A DNA stretch of 64,000 bases, taken from assembly GCA_016702415.1 (NCBI GenBank), contig JADJEA010000001.1:167001-231000 (forward strand). The letters are read 5' to 3'. The notes below the pieces were generated by a model. That model saw only the letters and a list, made by a program, of their open reading frames with translations. It made no database searches and had not been told where the DNA came from. Within the stretch, counting starts at the first letter, position 1. Each line of letters begins with the position of its first letter. Source of the stretch: Nostocoides sp. Its GTDB lineage: Bacteria; Actinomycetota; Actinomycetes; Actinomycetales; Dermatophilaceae. The position numbers and the translations under genes were made by a program. This document shows, one piece after another, positions 28,200-36,845 of the stretch.

Positions 28200-29228
28200 T
28201 CACATCGGGTCGGACTCCTCGCCGGAGATCAATCCCTGCCTGACGGCGGCCATGCCCAGCTGGAAGCGCGTCTCGACGCCGAAGCTGTCGAGCATTGCCG
28301 AGAGATACCGGCGCAGGGTGCGGGAGGAGATGCCCAGGCGGCGGGAGATCGCCTCGTCGGTGCGTCCCTCGGCCAACTCATGGAGGATCGCGATCTCGAG
28401 TTCCTGCGGGACCCGGTCCTCGCCGGCCGCCTCGTCGGTCAGCCGCTGGCCGCGCTCCCAGAGATAGTCGAAGAACTCGTGGAGATAGGCCACGACCGGG
28501 GGGTCACGGACGACGGCGGCCACGGCCTCGCCGCTGCTGACCGGCAGGATGGCGTACTCGTCGTCGAGGAGGATCATCCGGCTGGGGATCAAGGCGGCGG
28601 TGCGGACCTGGCCGCCGAGATCCTGGAGCGCGCGCAGATGGGCGACCGAGAGGTGGTAGCGGCGCGCGGTATGGGTGAACAGGGAGCGATAGGCGATCCC
28701 GCGGGCCAGCAGGGCGCGGTCCATGCTCAGTGACGCCTCGAGGATCTCCGGCGCCGCCATCGTCGGCTGCGCCGAGGCCACCGATTTGCGCACCCCGGGG
28801 ATGAGTTCCTGGATGCGGGCGTTGACCTCGTGGCTGTCGCGGAGGATCTCCGACGACGCGGACACCTGGGAGCCGCTGGCCGCCGACCGATAGAGGGGGG
28901 CCAGTTCGCGCAGCAGCCGGCGCAGACTCGCGGCCTCCTCCAGGGCCTCGTATGCCGCGGCCTCCCTCGGCCCGGCCACCTCCTCCGCCGCCTCCCCGGG
29001 ACTGACCGGGGTGTAGGTGTCGTCCCCCGCGGCCCGGTGGACAAGGCGAAGCCGGGTCAGAACGTCGATCGCCGCGTCGACGTCCGTGCCCGGTCCGGCC
29101 TTGGCCCGGACCTGGGCGAGGTCGCCGCCCTCCTCGATGAGGGCGGCGTAGACCAGACGCGAGTCGGGACCCAGCCCTGGAAGGCTGGGTCCCGACGGTG
29201 CTGCTGACTGGCGTGGCCGCTGCGGCAT
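28200..29228 (-). CDS. TrmB-like/LuxR-family transcriptional regulator
   Basis: 342 aa from ATG 29228, with a strong AAGGAGG Shine-Dalgarno sequence 5 bases upstream. Residues ~20-65 are winged-helix-like (SRLVYAALIEEGG; VDAAIDVLTRLRLVHR). The middle, ending in RTAALIPSRMILLDDEYAILPV, resembles the TrmB sugar/effector-binding domain. Residues ~285-335 are a LuxR HTH (LEIAILHELAEGRTDEAISRRLGISSRTLRRYL). Proteins of this class often sit beside small peptide genes and BGCs; here a secreted peptide gene lies just upstream. Candidate cluster regulator. Confidence 0.88.
   Translation of the reverse strand: MPQRPRQSAAPSGPSLPGLGPDSRLVYAALIEEGGDLAQVRAKAGPGTDVDAAIDVLTRLRLVHRAAGDDTYTPVSPGEAAEEVAGPREAAAYEALEEAASLRRLLRELAPLYRSAASGSQVSASSEILRDSHEVNARIQELIPGVRKSVASAQPTMAAPEILEASLSMDRALLARGIAYRSLFTHTARRYHLSVAHLRALQDLGGQVRTAALIPSRMILLDDEYAILPVSSGEAVAAVVRDPPVVAYLHEFFDYLWERGQRLTDEAAGEDRVPQELEIAILHELAEGRTDEAISRRLGISSRTLRRYLSAMLDSFGVETRFQLGMAAVRQGLISGEESDPM
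29163..29196 (-). promoter_or_regulatory. 14-bp perfect hairpin inside the 5' end of the LuxR gene
   Basis: GTCGGGACCCAGCC and GGCTGGGTCCCGAC form an uninterrupted 14-bp stem with a 6-base loop (codons ~11-22 of the regulator). It is strong enough to pause or attenuate transcription or translation. No U-tract follows. Confidence 0.5.
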
Positions 29229-29233
29229 GTCCC

Positions 29234-29250
29234 CCTCCTTGTGCAGGAGG
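29234..29250 (-). promoter_or_regulatory. Shine-Dalgarno-sequestering hairpin before the LuxR gene
   Basis: On the transcribed strand CCTCCT pairs perfectly with AGGAGG around a 5-base loop, and this AGGAGG is the ribosome-binding site of the regulator at 29228. It lies between the peptide gene (end 29303) and the regulator start, so upstream translation or a ligand could control access. Confidence 0.45.
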
Positions 29251-29302
29251 CTAGCGCGAAGACGGCGCGAACGCCGGGCGGCTCACGGCTGTCCGTGAGG
29301 GC

Positions 29303-29446
29303 TCACGGCCAAAAGATGCAGGCCCCCTTGATCTTGACGCACGTGGCGGCCGTGGCGGTGGTATCCGTGGTGTCGGCGTGGGCTGGGGCAGCCATCCCGA
29401 TCACGGTAGCGAGGGTGGCGACCAGGAGCGCAATCTTCTTGGACAT
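29303..29446 (-). CDS. 47-aa secreted two-cysteine peptide, candidate signal
   Basis: ATG 29446 to TGA 29303, 47 codons. Residues 1-24 form a textbook Sec signal peptide (MSKKIALLVATLATVIGMA, then AHA cleavage). The 23-residue remainder is Asp/Thr-rich and ends TCVKIKGACIFWP, with two Cys six residues apart that could form a disulfide ring. AAGGA lies upstream at a long spacing. It lies 74 bp upstream of the TrmB/LuxR regulator on the same strand. The coding evidence is the signal peptide plus clean codon usage; the family is not recognised. Confidence 0.65.
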   Translation of the reverse strand: MSKKIALLVATLATVIGMAAPAHADTTDTTATAATCVKIKGACIFWP

Positions 29447-29725
29447 GATTCAGGCATTCCTTCGTGGACGGAGGTGAATGGGGTGATCCGCGTCGATCGT
29501 GGTGATGCTGTCGTGCTTGGTTCTCGTGCAGTGGTGCTGGGGTCCTGCTCCCGGGCTTCGGTGATCCCCGCGTCTGGTGGATGCTCTCGGCCCGACGCCA
29601 TTCAAGATCCCGCCGGATGACCGGCACAAGCACCTCGAGGTGTCCGCCGTCGGCCAGACGATGACCCCTTTCGGACACGGCCCACCGGCGCCCCCAGGGG
29701 TCTGGCCGGAGGGTGATCACGGTGA

Positions 29726-29866
29726 CGTCCGTTCGGGGACAGGGAGTTTCGCGCGCCAGGTGCGGTGACGCACTGACGTGACCCCACGTCCATACCGGGT
29801 CCGCCAGGGGACAGGGCAGGGAGAGCGGCAAGCGCGCCCCGCAGCCAAGGTGTCCGGAAATGGACG
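29726..29866. promoter_or_regulatory. three 16-bp palindromic operator-like sites in the 29447-29971 divergent gap
   Basis: The sites are CGTCCGTTCGGGGACA (29726-29741), GGTCCGCCAGGGGACA (29798-29813) and TGTCCGGAAATGGACG (29851-29866). All share NGTCC-N6-GGACN. They lie between the leftward peptide/regulator genes and the rightward ACP gene (start 29972), where a divergent promoter must be. The same palindrome recurs perfectly before the sigma-ACP gene. No gene is seen in this 525-bp gap. Confidence 0.55.
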
Positions 29867-29971
29867 CGCCGACCCTGCCCTTGCCGGTCAGTTCGCGGCC
29901 GAACGGTCCGCCCGCGGCCACGGATCTTCCCGGCGAGTCACGCTTCACCTGCCCCGAGAAAGGCACCCCGA

Positions 29972-30357
29972 ATGACCAACGCGTCCACCGCACCGGCCCC
30001 GATCCCGCCCGGCCAGCCGACCGCGCTCGCCGTTCCGATCCCGACCGCCGCCACGCGGGAATGGCTCGTCACGCGGATCGCCGAGATCATCGGCGTCGAT
30101 GACTCGATGAGTGACCCGCACGCGGACGTCAGGATTTCGACCTCGACTCCACGGAGGTCCTCATCCTCGTCGCCGAGCTGGAGGCTCGCCTCGGCGTCCG
30201 CATCGACGCCGGCCTGCTGTGGTCAGCCCGGGACCTCACCTCCCTCGCCGGATATGCGGCGTCCGTCGCGCAGGCCCAGCAGGTGGGAGAGCGAACGGGG
30301 TCGGGGATCCGGCCGGTCGATCGGGCCCGGGCGAGCCTGCGCCCCGTCGCTGCCTGA
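29972..30357 (+). pseudogene. acyl carrier protein, frameshifted at ~30121-30132
   Basis: ATG 29972. The N-terminal part TREWLVTRIAEIIGVDDSMSD is in one frame. The phosphopantetheine site and the rest (DFDLDSTEVLILVAELEARLGVRI; LTSLAGYAASVAQAQQ) read in another, ending TGA 30357. One base is missing, not in a homopolymer. The Ser of LDST is the expected 4'-phosphopantetheine attachment point. First gene of the rightward BGC arm. Confidence 0.75.
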
Positions 30358-30510
30358 CCACCAGCACAACCGTCAGCCCAGCACCTGTCCCCAGCCGGGA
30401 TTGGACAGCCCCGAGCCGGCGATCGTCGCCGTCCGCACGCCCCTCGACTCGATCAGCCGGAGTCGGCTCGACCAGCCGGACGATCCGTCGCCACCACCGA
30501 AGGAAGCGTC

Positions 30511-32374
30511 GTGGACCACACCCGTCCGCCCGGAGGACATATTCCGGCCCAACTCGGCGGCCTGGGAACCATCCTTTATCCCGCTGCGGTCGGCGGCAGC
30601 CTCGCCTCCCTCGAGCGCGGACAGCACGCCCTGCGCCGGGCAGCGCAGGACGAGGCCGACGTCCTGGACAGCCTGCCCGCGCATCTAACCGCGGCATTGC
30701 TCGGAACTCGCGCCCAGTGCGCGCCGCTCGCCGCGTCCGCCCACGCCGGGCGGCCGGTCGCGTTCTATGTCGGTAAGACTCTGTGCGCGCCATACGGCGA
30801 GGACCTCCCCTCCGTGACCCGCGAGGGCACCGGGTGGTCCCTGACCGGGGTCGCTACGCCGGTCGTCGCCGCGGATGGCGCCCGGTATGCCGTGTTGCTC
30901 GCCCACGCCGCCGACGGCGGTCGTCAGGCCGTGCTCCTCGATCTCGGCGAGGAGAGCACGGACCCGATCGTCGTAGCGGACCGCCCGATCCCTGGCGATG
31001 CCCTGCTCGGGGGCGCCTCCGCAGGATTCGACGTGGCGGTGACCGCCCTGGAGGTCACGACCGTCCTTGCCGCCGGCCGGCACCTTGCGGCCATGGACGT
31101 CGCGCTCATCCGCGGTTTCGAGGCCGCGACCGGACATCCGGATGCCGCCTGGGAGTTGGCCGCTGCAACCCTGGAGTCGTGCGTGCTGGATCTGTTGTCG
31201 CGCACGGTAGCTCGCCTTGTCGCCCTCGATCCCGCCAGCCTTGGGATGGCCTGCGCGATCCTCGCGCGGATCGCCACTGACCTCTCCACCCGCCAGGCCA
31301 CCCGGATCGCCGGCGTTCTTGGACCTCGGGCGCTGCTGACCACGGCGGCCGGGGCGGACGTGCGCCGCGTGACGATCAGTCACCTGACCACCGACCTGCT
31401 CGGTGGCGACCTCCTCGCCGACCCGCGCACGATCGCCCTCCACGTCGGCGCGTACGCCCGGATCATCGACGACCAGGGACTCGACATCGGGCGGACCCCC
31501 CGATCCGCGAGCGCGGGTCATCTTCGACCTCACCGCGGCATTGCCCGATCTCGATCTCGACGCCCTCGCGGCAGCTTCGGCGGGCCATCACATCCCGACG
31601 AGCGATCCCGTCGTCACCGACGCCCCCCGGACCCTCTCCCGCATCCTCGAGCGACTGGACCGCAGCGGCGATCCCGACGCCCAGGTCGTGGCGGCGCTCG
31701 CCGAGCGCGTGGTCGATCAGTTGCGCGATGTGGTCGTCACGATGGGAGAACTCACCGGCCCGGGCGACCCGGCCGCCCTCCCGTCTCCCTGGAGTGAGCG
31801 GATCGGCCTCGCCGATCGCTTCTCCTGGCTGTATGCCGCAGCTGCCGCCCTCCACTTCTTCCACCACAGCCACCGCGCTCCCCTCTTCGGCGAACCCCCC
31901 GGCTCGACCCGGTGGCTGCGGGGCGTCCTGGGCTACCTCCTGGCGCGGGCGAACGCCCAGGATCCGGTTGCCGCCCAGGCCGATATCGCGCCCATGGTCG
32001 CGACCGGCCGGGCTGCCACGGACGCCCGGCAGCCGGTCTGCCTGGGGTCTCGGTTGCTTTCGGACACGGCGTGGCCGGAGGCCGGCCCGGCTGAGACCAG
32101 GGTGCCGGGAGGCGGCGCGACGGGTGGCAGCGCGACGGGTGGCAGCGCGACGGGTGGCAGCGCGACGGGTGGCAGCGCGACGGGGGGCGGCGCGACGGGG
32201 GGCGGCGCGCGGGTGGCAGCGCGCGGAGGCGGCGCGGCGGGTGGCAGCGCGACGGGTGGCAGCGCGACGGGTGGCAGCGCGACGGGTGGCAGCGCGACGG
32301 GTGGCAGCGCGACGGAGGACGGCGCCACGAGAGGCGGCGCGACGGGAGTGGGCGCGACTGGGGGCGGCGGATGA
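30511..32374 (+). pseudogene. acyl-CoA dehydrogenase-like protein with (GGSAT)n tail, frameshifted at 31496-31501
   Basis: GTG 30511 follows AAGGAAG. The N-terminal ~330 codons read GGLGTILYPAAVGGSLASL, then WSLTGVATPVVAADGARYAVLL (beta-domain of acyl-CoA dehydrogenases) and a helical C-terminal domain. One extra C in a run of six shifts the frame, after which RVIFDLTAALPDLDLDALAA continues. The repaired protein (~620 aa) ends in a ~90-residue Gly-Gly-Ser-Ala-Thr repeat. The stop overlaps the PPTase start (ATGA). It may oxidise an ACP-bound acyl or aminoacyl group; the catalytic Glu/Arg cannot be assigned. Confidence 0.6.
32108..32368. repeat. 15-bp tandem repeat encoding GGSAT
   Basis: About 17 copies of a 15-bp unit (GGTGGCAGCGCGACG and variants with GGCGGC) are in frame with the dehydrogenase-like protein, giving a flexible Gly/Ser/Ala/Thr tail. 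The central copies are nearly identical, so copy number is probably unstable. Confidence 0.85.
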
Positions 32375-33167
32375 CGGGGCGCCTGCCGCCAGCGGCCACG
32401 GAACTGTGGCTGCTCGCCGAGGACGACGTCGACGTCGTCGCCGATCGCCTCGACGCCTACGCCTCCCTGTCGGCCGACGAACTCGCCCGGCTCGGTCGGC
32501 TGGTCCGGCCCGGCAGCCAGCGGCGTCACGTCGGGGCCCGGATGCTCGCGCGGTGGGCGTTGGCGCGGCATACGGGACAGGCACCGGCGGACGTGACGTT
32601 CGCTCAGGGCAGCTTCGGCGGCCCCAACTCGCCGGGGAGGCTCCCCCGGTCGACTTCAACCTCACCCACACCGACGGCCTGATCGCCTGCGCCATCACCC
32701 CCCACGGCCGCATCGGCGTGGACGCCGAGAGTTATCCGGCGCGCGCCGCCGCGCTCTCCCTCATCCCGACGGTCCTGACCGCCCGCGAACAAGCCCACCT
32801 AGCGCGTATGCCGGCCCCCGCCCGCCCCGGCGCCCTCGCCGAGCACTGGGTGCTCAAGGAGGCGTATACGAAAGCGCTCGGGCTGGGCTTGCATCGACGG
32901 TTCGATTCCTTCGACATCCGGGACGACGGGGATCGGCTCGGGATACACGACCCGCACGCCGACGCCGAGCCCCTCCCGGGGTGGCACGTGCGCCTGCTGC
33001 GTTGCGGCGCAGGACACGTCATGGCTCTGGCGGCGCAGCACGAGGACGACAGCGTCTTCGCCCGGCTCGACATCATCGACGCCGCGTCGGTCCTGGCCGG
33101 CCATCGGGGGGCCACCGCCGCCGCTCTCCCGACGCCGCAGCACCGGCTGAGCGCGGCCGCCGCATGA
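32371..33167 (+). pseudogene. Sfp-type 4'-phosphopantetheinyl transferase, frameshifted at ~32633-32637
   Basis: ATG 32371 overlaps the upstream stop. The first frame covers ~88 residues to GSFGGPNSPG. The other frame continues APPVDFNLTHTDGLIACAI, IGVDAE (Mg-binding GVDxE) and AEHWVLKEAYTKALGLGL (W-x-x-KEAxxK) to TGA 33167. Restoring one G in the GGGG run rejoins them (NSPGEAPPVDF). Full length ~265 aa, normal. It would convert apo-carrier proteins of the cluster to the holo form. Confidence 0.85.
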
Positions 33168-33218
33168 TCCCGCCGAGGGGGGCGCGCGGCATACCCCCAC
33201 CGTCTGAACCGGCCGCGG

Positions 33219-33277
33219 TGTCCGGATCGGGACAGTCCGTTTGCAGCCAGGTCCACCCCATTGTCCGGGCGTGGACA
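33219..33277. promoter_or_regulatory. two perfect 16-bp palindromes upstream of the sigma-ACP gene
   Basis: TGTCCGGATCGGGACA (33219-33234) and TGTCCGGGCGTGGACA (33262-33277) are both perfect TGTCC-N6-GGACA inverted repeats, 43 bp (about four helical turns) apart. They lie in the 289-bp gap before ATG 33457. They match the three sites of the 29.7-29.9 kb gap, pointing to a shared regulator. Confidence 0.6.
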
Positions 33278-33456
33278 GGCCCGCAGGATGGACATCGGCC
33301 GGTCAACGACCGACCACGACTCGAGGCCTCGAGTCCTTCACCGCCGGGCATCGTCCGGAACGAGCGGCCAGCCAGGACGCCACGACCGACCCGCCAGGAC
33401 GTCACCTCCTCATCGCTCCCCGCCAGGGGGACGGGACCGAACTGAAGGACTCGCTC

Positions 33457-34806
33457 ATGACCACCATCGCCACCGACCCGACCCGGACCGACCTCGCCGT
33501 CACCGACCGCGCCCTGGGTGACCGCGCCCCCACCGGCGTCGATCCAGGGACGCGGGCGGGCGCCATACTGGCAAACAACCCAATCGCGACGGCCCTGACT
33601 GCGGCGGCCCCGACCCCGACGGCCCTGACTCCGACGGCCCCGACCCCGACGCCCCTGACTCCGGCGGCCATGACCCCGACGCAGTTGCTCGCCCGGTGCC
33701 ACGAGGGCGACCAGCGCGCCTGGGACGAGGTCGTCTCCCGCTATGGTCGCCTGGTCTACAGCGTGGCCCGGCGCCACCGGCTCAGCAGCGCCGAGTGCGA
33801 CGACGTCGCCCAGGCCACGTGGGTGCGCCTGGTGCAGCGGACCGGGGCGATCCGCAACCCCGAGAGCCTGGCCGACTGGCTGGCCACGGTGGCGCGCAAC
33901 GAGTCCCTCCGGATCATCACGCGGGAGCGCCGGGCCATGCCCCTCGCGGACCCGCTTGAGGGTCAGTCGGCCGACATCGACACCGCCTCGGACCCCGCGG
34001 CGATCGCGCTCCGCAACGAGGACCTGCGCCTCGTCGCCGAGGCCTTGGGGCACCTGCCCGACCAACAGCGCGACCTGCTCCAACTCGTCCTTCAAGACCC
34101 ACCGCCGTCGTATGCCGAGATCGGCGAGCGCCTTGGTATGCCGGCCAGCTCGGTCGGACCCACCCGGACCCGCTGCCTACGCAAGCTGCGCACCATTCTC
34201 GAAGGTCTGATGAGCGAGGAGGCGCCCAGTCCGGATCGATCGGCTGGCGGATCTCCTCGTCAGGCGCCGCGCGCCTCGGTCCGGGCGGTGCCCACTGACC
34301 ACCCGAGTACCCAGCCAAGTGCCCAGCCGATCGCCGAGAGGACCCCGGTCATGACCGATGCGTTCGCCATCGTCCGCGATGCCGTTGCCGAGACGCTCGA
34401 CCTGCCGGCCGACATCGTCACCCCGACCGCAACCCTGGTCGACGACCTGGGCGCAGCCAGCCTCGACATCGTCGAAATCCTCTTCCGCATCGAGCGGACG
34501 ACCGACGTGCTGCTGCCCTTCGAGGACCTCGTGGCCTTCGTGCGAGGCGACCTCGCACCCGAAGAGTTCACCGGCCCGGACGGCCGGGTGACCCTGGACG
34601 GTCGCCGTCAGCTGCTACGCGCCTTGCCCCAATGGACCGACGCGACGCTGCCGAACCCGCTCCACGCGGGTGACGTCGTCGGCCTCGTCGCCATCGGCAA
34701 TATCGCCGACCGGCTCGACGCGCGGCTGCGCGCGCGCTCGGCCGCCCACTCCGCCACCCACTCGGCCACCCACGGCTGCGCCCTGCACGCCGAGGTCGCT
34801 GCTTGA
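33457..34806 (+). CDS. ECF sigma factor in one reading frame with an acyl carrier protein
   Basis: A single 449-codon frame from ATG 33457 (GAAGGA upstream). Residues 45-70 are a Thr-Pro-Ala repeat. Residues ~75-245 form an ECF sigma factor: region 2 GDQRAWDEVVSRYGRLVYSVARRH and AECDDVAQATWVRLV, region 4 LGHLPDQQRDLLQLV and SYAEIGERLGMPASSVGPTRTR. After a ~55-residue low-complexity linker comes an ACP (residues 299-375) with VDDLGAASLDIVEIL, Ser ~335 being the phosphopantetheine site. Met 299 (ATG 34351) has its own GAGAGGA ribosome-binding site, so the ACP may also be made alone. The fusion is unprecedented to my knowledge; loss of a sigma stop by indel is the alternative. Confidence 0.75.
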   Translation: MTTIATDPTRTDLAVTDRALGDRAPTGVDPGTRAGAILANNPIATALTAAAPTPTALTPTAPTPTPLTPAAMTPTQLLARCHEGDQRAWDEVVSRYGRLVYSVARRHRLSSAECDDVAQATWVRLVQRTGAIRNPESLADWLATVARNESLRIITRERRAMPLADPLEGQSADIDTASDPAAIALRNEDLRLVAEALGHLPDQQRDLLQLVLQDPPPSYAEIGERLGMPASSVGPTRTRCLRKLRTILEGLMSEEAPSPDRSAGGSPRQAPRASVRAVPTDHPSTQPSAQPIAERTPVMTDAFAIVRDAVAETLDLPADIVTPTATLVDDLGAASLDIVEILFRIERTTDVLLPFEDLVAFVRGDLAPEEFTGPDGRVTLDGRRQLLRALPQWTDATLPNPLHAGDVVGLVAIGNIADRLDARLRARSAAHSATHSATHGCALHAEVAA

Positions 34807-35099
34807 GCGCCACGCCCGCCCCGACAGGCGCCGTGCAGATTCGCACGGCGCCTGTCGCGCGCCCTGGGGACGTCCCTGCCGCCGTCGCTCGGCTGACCCT
34901 CGCGGCCCTCGACCCGCCGCGGACGTTGCGCTCGACGGATCTCGTCGACGTCGTCACCGTCGCCCACGAGGTGGTCGTCGAGTTGCGGGAGCCGCTCGCC
35001 GGGTTCGCGCGGGAGCGGGGGTGCCACCGGGTGGCGGCCACTCGGCATACGACCCGCGCGGGTGACGTCGTCACCGTCGTCCTGATCCGTCACCGTTAA
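34803..35099 (+). CDS. hypothetical protein of the rightward arm
   Basis: 98 aa from TTG 34803, overlapping the sigma-ACP stop (TTGA). It has the alpha/beta pattern LRSTDLVDVVTVAHEVVVELREPLAGFARERGCHRV and ends DVVTVVLIRHR. No family is recognised. The overlap on both sides with BGC genes indicates translational coupling and a pathway role. An octamer lies at 35042. Confidence 0.55.
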   Translation: MSATPAPTGAVQIRTAPVARPGDVPAAVARLTLAALDPPRTLRSTDLVDVVTVAHEVVVELREPLAGFARERGCHRVAATRHTTRAGDVVTVVLIRHR

Positions 35100-35113
35100 G
35101 GAGCCGCCACGTC

Positions 35114-36845
35114 ATGGGTGCGATCGACGCGTTGCCGAGCTCGGAGTGGATCCGGTGCCCCGGGTGCAGCGACCTGGTCTATCTGCGGCGTCTTCGCCGC
35201 GACCTGCTCGTGTGCTCGGCCTGCCAGCACCACCTGCCGCTGAGCACCCGGGAACGACTCGACGTTCTCGTCGACCCCGGAAGTTTCGTCGCCTTCGCGG
35301 ACAACCTCGCCCCCGTGGACTTCCTCGACTTCGTCGACACCCAGTCGTATGCCGACCGCCTCGCCTCCGCCCAATCCCGCACCGGCCGCCGCGACGCCCT
35401 GGTCACCGGAACCGCGACCATCGAGGGCGTCCAGGTTGTCTTGACGCTGCTCGACTTCTCCTTCCTCGGGGGAAGCATGGGGTCGGTCGTCGGCGAGGCG
35501 TTCGAGCGGGCCGCTCGCGAGGCCCTGACGACCCGGCGGCCGTTGGTCATGGTCACCGCTTCAGGGGGGCGCCCGGATGCAGGAGGGCGCCACCTCCTGA
35601 TGCAGCGCTGGCAAAGACTGCCCAGGCGATTGCCGTGTTGCGGGAGAACGGCATACCGACGATCAATCTCAACACCAATCCGACCCTGGGGCGCGACCGC
35701 GTCCTGTGCCGCTCGGCGACGTCATCGTCGCCGAGCCGGGGGCGATGATCGGGTTCGCCGGCAAGGGCGTCATCGCCAACACCATCCGTCAAGATCTCCC
35801 TGACGGATTCCAAACGGCGGAGTTTCTCCTCGCGCACGGAATGATCGATTTCATCGCACCGCGCGCGGCCCAGCGGGCAACGATCGGCCGAGTCCTTCGC
35901 TGCCTACGCACCGGTGGCGGGCCGAGGCTGGCCCTCGTCTCCGGGGAGCCGGGCGGTCGACGGGGCCGCGGGCAGCAACCGGCCGGTGGAACCCGACGCG
36001 ATGGTGACCTCGGGGCCACGGACGTGGTCGCCCTTGCGCGGCACGTGGACCGGCCGACCGTGCTGGAGCATCTGGCTCAGCTCTGCGATGACCTCGTCGT
36101 CCTCGCCGGCGACCGCTGTTACGCCGATGACCCTGCCCTCGTCGGCGGGGTCGGGCGTATCGGGGATCGCGGGATCGTCTTCCTCGGCCACCACAAGGGC
36201 CACACGACGACGGAACTGGTCGCCCACAATTTCGGCATGCCCAAGCCTGAGGGCTATCGCAAGGCAATCCGGCTGATGCGGCTGGCCGAGCGCCTCGGCC
36301 TGCCAGTGGTCACCGTCATCGACACCCCGGGTGCCTATCCGGGCATCGACGCGGAGGAACGCGGTCAGGGCACGGCGATCGCCGAGGCGATCATGACGAT
36401 GTCCGCGCTGCGCACCCCGACCGTCTGCATCGTCACCGGCGAGGGCGGATCCGGGGGCGCCCTCGCCCTCGGCGTCGCCGACCGGGTGCTGATGATGGCC
36501 AACGCCTATTACTCGGTGATCTCGCCCGAGGGATGCTCCACGATCCTGTTCGGGTCGGCCGCGAGCGCTGGTCAGGCCGCCCGCGCCCTGAAGTTGCGGG
36601 CCACCGACTTGCTCGACCTCGGCATCGTCGACGAGATCGTCCCCGAACCCGCGGGAGGGGCACACCTCGATCCGTATGCCGCGGCCCACCTGGTCGCGGA
36701 CCGGATCGCTGCCGCCCTGGTCGCCCTCGCCGGCCACGATCCCGAGGTGCTGGTGGAGCGACGCCGCTCCCGGTTCTCGGCACTCGGTCGCTTTCGCGAG
36801 GTCCCGAGCCCCGTTGCCGGTCCGAGCCGAGAGGAATCGTGTTGA
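35114..36845 (+). pseudogene. accDA: acetyl-CoA carboxylase carboxyltransferase beta-alpha fusion, several indels at 35563-35714
   Basis: ATG 35114 (AAGGAG upstream). The beta part starts with a C4 zinc ribbon (RCPGCSDLV ... VCSACQHH) and LLDFSFLGGSMGSVVGEAFERAA. The CT-beta core is then broken by about five small indels: the intended SGGARMQEG, AKTAQAIAVLRENGIPTINLNT and NPTLGG segments are in successive frames. From 35706 the frame is clean: LGDVIVAEPGAMIGFAGKGVI, then the alpha part with FGMPKPEGYRKAIRLMRLAERLGLPVVTVIDTPGAYPGIDAEERGQ and GEGGSGGALALGVADRVLMM. It transfers carboxyl from biotin to acetyl-CoA, making malonyl-CoA. Confidence 0.88.

Noticed and set aside
27425..29971. Origin of replication near gyrB
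   Set aside because: No cluster of DnaA boxes (TTATCCACA-like) or AT-rich unwinding region seen.
30386..30407. Possible sixth TGTCC/GGACA operator
   Set aside because: The spacing is N12 rather than N6, so it does not match the other five sites.
32108..32368. CRISPR array
   Set aside because: The repeats are directly tandem 15-mers with no spacers and encode a peptide repeat.
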